Of a stretch of DNA of 64,000 bases, positions 56,312 to 64,000 are shown piece by piece. Positions within the stretch are counted from its first letter, which is position 1, and every line of letters starts with the position of its first letter. Below the pieces are notes generated by a model. The model did not search any database. It was given only the letters and a program-made list of their open reading frames with translations, and was not told the DNA's origin. This DNA comes from Larix kaempferi (taxonomy: Eukaryota; Streptophyta; Pinopsida; Pinales; Pinaceae): positions 10,648,001-10,712,000 of the forward strand of contig BSBM01000076.1 in assembly GCA_027924585.1 (NCBI GenBank), given 5' to 3'. The position numbers and the translations under genes were made by a program.

Positions 56312-58825
56312 ATGGTTGTCACCCGTGCAGGAGCACACACCATGGAGGAAGCACTTGCAGCCATCTAAACCAAACTCTGAGATCTAGATGAAAAATTTCT
56401 CAGCGTCCATCTTCAGCATTCAACCATGAATAATACCAGACAACCAAAATCTTTTGCAGCCACCAGGTTCTCTTCTTCCAGCAATTTTCGTGGGCCGAAG
56501 CTTGATTTTCCTCGCTTCAATGGTACTGATTCGACTGGATGGATATATCGAGAAGAACAATATTTCATTCTGCATAATACTTCTGATGCCCAGAAAGTTC
56601 CACTTGCATCCTTTCATTTGGAACAGGAAGCCCTTCAATGGTACCGTTGGTACATCCAAGCTCATCCCGAGCCAAACTGGACAGATTTTTGCCAACTTAT
56701 TTTGTCATGATTTGGTCCTAGTGCTTTTGATGATTTCACAGGAGCACTCACTAAACTTCACCAAATTGGCACAGTGAGAGAGTATCAGATAGAATTTGAG
56801 AAATTGGCCAATCACACAGAAGGATTGTCTAATGAATTCTAAAGGAGTTGTTTTATCAGTGGTCTCAAGGATGAAATCCATTCAGAGGTCAAATTGTTTT
56901 GTCCCAACACGATGATGGAAGTCCTAGGGTTGGCTAAGTTGTCCGAGGACAAGATCGCAGCTCAACAACGCTCCAAACCCACCTTTGTTCCCTTTAGAAA
57001 TATGGGTTCCCAACGACCTCCCATCACGCCTGCTCCTCAACCAACTCCTATCAAGCATTTGTCTGAAATAGAAATGCAGGCACGCCGAGAAAAAGGGATT
57101 TTCTATAATTGTGATGAGAAATTCACTCGGGGACATAGATGTGTTCAACAAAAGCTCTATCTCTTGGATGTGGATTCTCCGCCTGCCTTAAAACTTGGTG
57201 AAGAAGCTACAGATACAGTAGATGATCAAGTCGACATTCAACACCCACCTGTTGACACCCGATCTTAGGACGACCCACCCGAGATCTCTCTCCATGCTGT
57301 AACCGGCGTCACCACCCCACAAACAATGTGGGTCAGGGGATACTTCAAGAAGCTCCCTCTTACCATACTCATTGATTCTGGTAGCACTCATAACTTCATT
57401 GACCCTCGGATTTCCAAATAGGCTGATTGTTTTGTCCATACTTGCTCCAACTTTGAAGTCATGGTTGCCAATGGGGGCACCTTACCTTGCAAGGGGAAGT
57501 GTCACAATGTGCATATTTATATGGAAGATTATAACCTACGCTCTGACATGTTTGCCTTGTCCTTAGGCGGATGTGATGTGGTTTTGTGCATTCAATGGTT
57601 ACGCACACTTGGCCCCATCTTATGGGATTTTGTTGAACTTTGGATGCAGTTTAAAGTCAAGGGTGCACAACAAAAATTTATGGGCTTACAACCAGGGTCT
57701 CTCTGCATCATCAGTTCACATCGCCTAGAAAAAATCCTTAAGAAGAATTCACATGGTATCATCGCTCAGCTCAATTCCATTCAGATGCACCCATCAACAG
57801 TCTCCACTACTTCCTTGGATAGATATGCGGGTATCTTTGCTGAACCAATGCGCTTGCTGCCCTCAAGAGACCTTTCCGGTAAGAATTTAGCCACATCTAC
57901 CTCTCAGCAGGAAATGATGGCTATTTTGCATGCAGTACAGAAGTGGCAGCCATACCTATTAGGGAATTATTTCTGCATCAAGACTGATCTCCAGAGTCTG
58001 TAAAATTTTCTGGAACAATGGGTCTCCTCCCCAACCCACCTGAAATGGGTTATCCAACTCATGGGTTATCCCTATGTGATCACTTACAAGAAGGGTAAGG
58101 ACAATATGGTGGAAGATGCTCCTTCTCGCACAATTGATGACCCAGTTTCTCTTACAGCTCTTTCTCTGCTTGTTCCAAATTGGTTCCAATATGTTCAACA
58201 TGTCTATCTCTTCTATGAACTCCATGCTTCTTTATCAATAGGGCACTCTGGGTTCTGCAAAATGTATGACCGGGAACAATGTAACTTCTTTTGGCAGGGA
58301 CTAAAAGTGACAATTCAATAGATGGTGGCTGACGATGATACTTTCCAAGTCAACAAGGGTGAAACGACACTCCTTTCAGGATTGCTCAAACCCTTTCCCA
58401 TCCCTACACAGCTTTGGCCAACTATTTCTATGGATTTCCTACCAGCGCTCTGGTGGTACAATACCACATCTCAAAGGACACCATATGAAGCAGTCTATGG
58501 AAAAACACCACCTTTTCTTCTTCCATACACCCTTAGCAGCTCCCCAGTTCAGGAAATTGACTCGGTTCTTCGAAATCGCGATCAGATTCTTCTCATTCTG
58601 CAGGACAATCTTCACATGGCCAGAATTCGCCTGAAACAACAAGACGATCAGCACCATTCTGAACGCATTTTCCACGCAGCTGACAGGGTTCTTCTTCATC
58701 TACAACCTTCCAAGCAATCCTCCTTGACACTCCAAAGGCGTCAGTGGCCCGAAATGCAACCCGAGGATGCTACCGGGGAACCACTCCTTCAGATTCTGCA
58801 GCAATTTCTCCAACCAAAGCTTTGA
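56312..58825 (+). pseudogene. gag-pol: Element E gag-pol with in-frame deletions (broken)
   Basis: Starts MVVTRAGAHTMEEAL. Gag has KLDFPRFNGTDSTGWIYR and the knuckle NCDEKFTRGHRC near 57110. Protease IDSGSTHNFID near 57371 is intact. RT is almost entirely missing: GIFAEP near 57832 joins within a few residues to NLATST..MMAILHAVQKW of RNase H. The integrase core is missing between SMDFLP and ALWWYNTT near 58440, and the C-terminal region is shortened before a chromodomain end (ATGEPLLQILQQF). The same frame holds throughout, so all three deletions are multiples of three. Stops interrupt it: 56366, 56378, 56708, 56838, 57266, 57419, 58001, 58319. Confidence 0.88.
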
Positions 58826-58841
58826 GGACAAAGCTTTTTCT

Positions 58842-58854
58842 AAGGGAGAGGGGA
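58842..58854 (+). other. Polypurine tract of element E
   Basis: AAGGGAGAGGGGA directly before the 3' LTR. Confidence 0.88.
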
Positions 58855-59241
58855 TGTTAGGAACCTATGTCAACCCTTCTCTTTACTATGTTAGTATATT
58901 GTTGTTGGATGCATATGCTTTGTAAGTCATCCCGTAGTATTTGTTGATCCGTAGTTTATATTAGCCCATAGTATTGACCCATAGTATTGGACGCATATGC
59001 TTTGTAAGTCGTCCCGTAGTATTATATGTCCCATGGTTTTGACTCATAGTATTGGGCATAGACTTAGTATATAAGTGTGTGTTGAGGTCATTGAAGGCAC
59101 CATGAAGTTAATTGTATTGAGCTTGCTCAAAGGAGGTTTCCCCCTTGAAGTGGCCCGTGATCAATATAAAAGTGATTCTAAGTTCTATTATTTTTGATAT
59201 CTCGTGTATTTGCATTAATTAATTATTGCAGGTTCATCACA
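58855..59241 (+). repeat. Element E 3' LTR (387 bp)
   Basis: Pairs with 54933-55319; followed by TSD GTCGT. Confidence 0.93.
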
Positions 59242-59963
59242 GTCGTCATCCCACATCCACGGGAGCATGCTTAACACAACCCTCCCACGACTCTGGGTTT
59301 CGGAGGTTCAACGGTGGGAAATGCCTCCACCCCTCCTGATAGTACTAGGGTCAACTCCCTACATCAACCATACTATGCCATCACTGATCTAAGGGGTATC
59401 ATCATCAAACAACCACTTTGGGAATGTCGTAGTACCTGTCAAAACCCACACTCACCCACAAGTCATAGAAATATTTGAATTCAAAATCAAATAACATGAA
59501 ATTGATATAACACCATTATACTCCTAATTTCCAAGACATCTTGTGCCCCTTGGCACTATAGGAATCTGCCTATCTCATAGCCAATCAACATGTGGAATAG
59601 TTCATCATTAATATGAAACATATATATAGACATACCCAACTCTTTCAAGTGTTAATCCATATCACTAAAACGATATTTACATATAATCATGTAATTTATT
59701 TTGGAAACAAACCAAATTAACTTTACACATATGGATATTCTATATTCAATTTGCGTGTTCCATATGAAGTAATGCATTCATTGCCATTAATAATTTAAAC
59801 AGTAAATTACATTTACCATACACACCTCAAGGGAATCCACATGTCTACATGAAAATCATCTTAATCAATATATCTTTGTCAAACATATAACAAGCAAATG
59901 CATTGCTAAGCTAATTCACATTAGAGTTTTTAATTAAAGACTATCAAAATATGGGGTGTTACA

Positions 59964-61539
59964 TGGATCATGGTTTGTATTTCGTCTGCCAGGTTTGTTG
60001 TACTTGTTAAAAACTCCCCTTCAATTTTATTTAAATGTACTAGGGGCCTCATGAATGGATTTCCATTGTCTCCATGGCTCTTTCTTCTAGTGATCGACAG
60101 ACTCAATAGGTTGATAGGGAAGGAAACATAGGATAAAAATATGCAGGGCGTTAAAGTCTCAATTGTGCATGACATTTCCCACTTATTTTTTATGGACGAT
60201 GTACTCTTGTTTGGGATGGGTACTGAAGAGGAGTGAGATACTTTTTATGGGTACAAGAATCTATTTTCCTTCATAATGAAGCTAAAGATGTTGTTCTTGT
60301 TCATGTTTTAGGTCTCTTTCCTTATCAGTGATCGTCCATATCTAAAGGATTTAAATACCTAGGGTTTGTTTTAAATCCAAATTCCTATTTCATTAAGGAC
60401 TGGCTATGGATTCTTGGGAAAATCGAAAGGAGGATTAATTGTTGGTGCTTCAAAATGGTTGTCACCAGGGGGAAGATTAATCTTAGTTAAGGCTGTTCTA
60501 GAGATTATTTTGGTCTATTGTATGTCTTTGGCCAGGATAAATTTATCTATTTTGCATAGCATTAGGAGGAAAATGATGAATTATTTATGGTTCAGGAAGG
60601 TGGATAGGGGAAAATTCAATTTATTCCATTGGGAAAGAATTTGCATGCCCAAATTCTTGGGGGGTGGGGTGTTAAAAATTTACTCCATTTCAGCCAGACA
60701 CTACACCTTAAGATTCTATGGAGGGGGTTGTTCGGTTTAGGCCTGTGGTGTGAATTATTTAGATCCAAATACCTTAGGAAAGTCTTAGTGGAATCTTGGC
60801 TCCATAAGGACAAAAAATATTTTCCGTAGGCCTCTAATGTTTGCTATGGATTGACCAAGTCTTCATCTTGGTTGGGCACTTGGATTTCTTGGAGAAATGG
60901 TAATGAAAAGAAGGTGGTATTGGGAGTTGACCCTTTCATTGGTGGGGATATTTTTATAAACTTTCCAACCCCCTGATTTCTTTTTTATCCAACCTGGGTT
61001 ACAACAGACTTTCACACATTCATAAACTAAACTCAAGTATTTTGGATGTCTCATATTGGTTTTCCACTTTGAATTTGGGCTTGATAGGTTGTTTAGAGGT
61101 GGAGTATTCCAATTTTATTTTAGGGTTGAGTCATATTGGAATAAGACTCAGAGAGGAGGTTTATGTACTGGTATCGTCCTATAACAATAATTCTGGTATA
61201 GTAACTGCTAAAGAGGCATATAATGCCACAACTGTCTCTTCCAATGTTACTAGAATAAAATGGTGGTAAAAAAGGATAGGGAAATTGTATTTCCCTATAA
61301 ATATTAAGTGTTTTATATGCTCGTGTTTGAAAAAATGAATATTGACTTGGGACAACCTAAATAAAAGAGGTTTTTTTGGACTAAATATTTGTGCATTATG
61401 CAGGATGGATGAAGAAAACGTGGAGCACTTGTTTATTAATTGTGTTTTTTGTAGGAGTGTTTGGATAAAAGTCTCTTAGGGACTGTGGCTGTACTATCAT
61501 TGGGCTCTTCATTTATTATAAAGAAACCTGTTTTGTTGG
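59964..61539 (+). pseudogene. LINE ORF2 C-terminal part: RT end and zf-RVT (broken)
   Basis: Continuation of the LINE at 20190-24025. It opens WIMVCISSARFVVLV, then TRGLMNGFPLSPWLF near 60040 (RT motif) and FMDDVLLFG near 60190, the catalytic DD box. Next comes SPGGRLILVKAVLE near 60462, the usual L1 post-RT helix region, and near 61390-61450 the zf-RVT domain CALCRMDEENVEHLFINC. Several stops and frame changes. The two parts give about 5.4 kb of LINE, near full length. The 3' end is hidden by element F; no poly-A tail was seen. Confidence 0.87.
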
Positions 61540-62480
61540 TGTTACAAAGAAAAAATTCCTATGGATTGGGGTAGACCACAACATACAGATGAACCCAAGA
61601 AACCAACTCAATTCTCAACATATGCTATATAAATGTAAATGCGGATAAACAACATAGAGAACCTACCTCAATTCGGATGTTCGATGAAGAATTCCATTGA
61701 GTTTTCGAATCACAACACTTGAACCTGCAGCTTAGTCTCAACAATAAACGCAAACAAGTGCATATGATATATAAAAGATGTTAGCATATACAATAGCATA
61801 ATCCATGATATATATAAGCAAATGTACCCAATGATAATAAACAATCATTCATAATATAAATGGACGAGAAAATGAGTATTTCTATTAATATGAACAAGAA
61901 GTACAAGATACAACCTCATGTCGGTAACTCATCTGAACCAAGAACTAGGTCCCTCCACTTGCGCCTCCACCAGTTCAATCCCCCATACAATGGAAAACTC
62001 ACGAGCAAAAGAATGAATCCTTCACAAGATATGAAAGAGTTTGGGAGGTGAACATAAATGGTTCACAACAACTAGGATCAATGGATGTAGACTCAAACAA
62101 GGAAAAAGTTTGATAGAGTTTCAATGCTCTTCTCTTTCTCCTCCTTCCATATACCATAATAGCTCAATATATAACCCTCCAAAGGCAAGTGAAAGGTCGA
62201 ATCGAGTCCTTTCAAGATACATGGAGGGCCAAAGGTCACAATGGTCGCTTTTTTGAGTGAAAAATAGAGTTTTACTTTCATTTACCAAAAAGTCAATGTA
62301 TGCGGGCTGTAGTGATGTAGCCTGCGTATATGCGAGGTGTATTGAAGTAGCTCACGTATAGGAGGAAAAATAGGGAAAAAGGGGTTCAAGGAGAACCAAA
62401 AATATAGTTTTGAGTCTATAAGTAGGTAAGGGAATCCAAGGAGTATAAATGATTACAAGGTGACAAAATACGGTGTAACA
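61540..62480 (-). repeat. Element F 3' LTR (941 bp)
   Basis: On the minus strand TGTTACACC to TTTGTAACA. A TATATA box on the minus strand at about 62168-62173. Apart from the ends and length it has diverged strongly from the D LTR. Confidence 0.75.
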
Positions 62481-64000
62481 GATGCTCCCTAATGTGTGAG
62501 GTCAGAGAAGGTACTACGATGGCCGAAATACATTATGAATCTCAAAAGTGGAGTGATGGAGACACAAACGGAAGGAGTATCCCACTCGTCATAATACAAT
62601 GATTTCTCTATGTACATATCGGTACAATACATAGCAATCTGATTCAATGACCATGAGTAGGAAGTACATAATGAATACATGTCATGAATGGTCATAGCCA
62701 TGACCCATATATAGTAAGATATGGTCTCCAATTGAAGAGGAAACAACTGATGCAACTGATGGTACAAACTGCTGATGTATGAGAATAATCTCCCATAGGT
62801 ACAATCACGATCACAAGTAGCATATACTAAATGCCATTGAAGTCTGGGGTCTTCTACACAAACCGTCTATGGTGCATGTCCCATCAAGTGAATAAGGGTA
62901 CTGATGTTGAACCTGATGTGACATCATCTGATTACTGGTCATTGATGTATACCGTTAACAGATGCGAGATAACCCACCAATGATGAAAATGGGTACCAAG
63001 GAACTGAGTACATTCACCAAGTGCGAATAAAGGTGTTGAGGTTGAACACTTGATGAATCCATCGATCAGGGGAAATTAATGAATTCCCAAGTGTTGATGG
63101 TGATAGGACCTACCACTAATGACTGCAAGTCTCAAGGTACTCAAAGGAATCTAAATCTTGATTCCAGAATAAATAAGTTGGAGTCAATGGAATGAGATTC
63201 ACTCGAAGGAAGGCATTAATGAATCCTCCATCAACGAGCATGAGGAAGTAGCTAAGCTAAAAGATTTGGAAGAACTCAGACGAATAGGATGAATGAACCA
63301 AAGAGCCAGGTGCATCTCTTATGCGTGTACAAGATGCAAGTAGTGCACAGAAGAGACCTCCCGAATAGAAGCCAATGATGAATACTATTGGCAGGAGCGA
63401 GGAAACCACCAATAGGGTCTAATGGAAACCAAGGCAAAACATGAATCCCAATGTGTGAATAGATGTCTTGCCGTTGAACACAAGGGATACCACTTAGTCA
63501 AGGACCAATGGTGAGATTTCACTTTCTAAGTTCAAGGTCACCTACCAATGATGAAAGTAGGTCGAGGGTGCAGGGTGGAACATCATGTGTGATCGGACTA
63601 GACTCATAAGGGATGGCCGACATGCAATAGTCAAGAGATCTGAGGAGTGGTTGAATCTGGTTTCAAGGATTCCTTTGAACAAGATCATGAGAAAATGGAG
63701 AGACTCAGGTATCATAGACTCAAAACTGGATACTGACAAACTTTGCGACGCATGAGGCATCAACAAAGGCCCGATAATGACTGAAAGCTTAACCAGCCGG
63801 TGGAGTAAGATCCGAGAAATGAGTATATCTTCCTAAGGTCCTACTAATATCCCGACTCATGATACATGGAGTGGAAATGGATGATCTCTTCAAAAGCGGC
63901 ACGACAACTGGCAATAGAAGGTAGTAAAAATTTTCCCTTCCGACTTTTTAAGATATATGACTTTTTTTGTCTTTTTCATATTCTAAAGCTTGAAAAAGAA
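62481..64000 (-). other. Element F 3' untranslated region
   Basis: Equivalent to the D 3' UTR. No protein recognised; the open frame 63542-63766 has no known domain. A hairpin with perfect 9-bp arms, TCTTTTTCA (63970-63978) and TGAAAAAGA (63991-63999), lies 1490-1519 bases from the LTR. The D hairpin array is 1281-1776 bases from its LTR. Confidence 0.65.

Larger units (their letters stand above)
54933..59241 (+). mobile_element. Element E: deleted gypsy (Reina-like chromovirus) element inserted in U
   Basis: LTRs 54933-55319 and 58855-59241 (387 bp each, TGTTAGGAACC to TTCATCACA), TSD GTCGT (54928-54932, 59242-59246), an initiator-Met primer site and a purine tract. Total 4309 bp, shorter than a full chromovirus because of deletions in pol. 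By eye about 12 of 387 LTR positions differ (3%). The family call rests on the zinc knuckle CDEKFTRGHRC, the protease IDSGSTHNFID and the RNase H style. Confidence 0.94.
24026..59963 (-). mobile_element. Element U: probable solo LTR hosting B and E
   Basis: The ends TGTAATGCC (24026) and GGTGTTACA (59963) are flanked by a perfect TGGAT duplication inside the LINE. Removing B (with one TSD copy) and E (with one TSD copy) leaves about 2279 bp in three pieces: 24026-24962, 54303-54932 and 59242-59963. None of the pieces repeats another and none encodes a retrotransposon protein, which fits a solo LTR left by recombination between two LTRs. On the minus strand it starts TGTAACACCCCATATTTTG, a common gypsy LTR start, and has a TATAAATA box at 24652-24659 about 1.65 kb in, so minus orientation is likely. 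Confidence 0.75.
61540..64000 (-). mobile_element. Element F: Tat/Ogre-like element, 3' end only
   Basis: Relative of D on the minus strand, cut by the window edge. The boundary before the LTR on the minus strand reads GACCTCACACATTAGGGAGCATC then TGTTACACC; D has GACCTCACACTTTAGGGGGCATC then TGTTATACC. The LTR is 941 bp, close to D at 942. The left end lies in the LINE. The TSD cannot be tested because the other end is outside. Confidence 0.8.

Overview
The window is plant nuclear DNA made almost entirely of retrotransposons. I see no intact host gene, rRNA, tRNA or CRISPR array. It has Ty3/gypsy and Ty1/copia LTR elements, an L1-type LINE, initiator-Met primer binding sites, T-rich plant-type introns and AT-rich spacers. 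This fits a large, repeat-rich land-plant genome, possibly a gymnosperm, but the species cannot be fixed from this stretch.

Layout: (1) 1-1589, non-coding flank. (2) Element A, 1590-15059, a decayed gypsy element (Tekay/Del-like chromovirus) with exceptionally long LTRs (about 4.3 kb) and target-site duplication (TSD) ACTAC. (3) 15060-20189, AT-rich DNA with no recognised gene. (4) A decayed LINE, 20190-24025 and 59964-61539, cut in two by a nested block. (5) The block: U, a probable solo LTR of about 2.3 kb (24026-59963, TSD TGGAT), contains copia element B (24963-54302, TSD TATAA). B contains copia element C on the minus strand (30960-53602, TSD GATTG), and C contains gypsy element D (34128-49729, TSD TAGAT). 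Independently, U also contains gypsy element E (54933-59241, TSD GTCGT). (6) Element F, a Tat/Ogre-like relative of D on the minus strand, enters the LINE end at 61540 and runs off the window.

LTR divergence follows the nesting order: B about 5-6%, C about 2%, D 2 differences in 942 bp. D is therefore young and looks intact. It has a 2479-codon gag-protease-RT-RNaseH-integrase frame and a second, separate, catalytically complete RNase H. Convergent to these, on the antisense strand, lies what reads as a complete intron-containing gene with a TATA box, two introns and a 388-residue product resembling plant mobile domain (PMD) proteins. D also carries a repeated GTGCCGCGC motif in three non-coding places and an array of A/T-stem hairpins near its 3' end; F has a matching hairpin at the equivalent distance from its LTR.

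D could supply its own replication machinery. B is dead through stops and frameshifts. C and E have lost the RT active site and, if the losses predate insertion, must have been moved by proteins from related elements. LTR divergences are by-eye counts; clade names rest on motifs and layout, not on a phylogeny.
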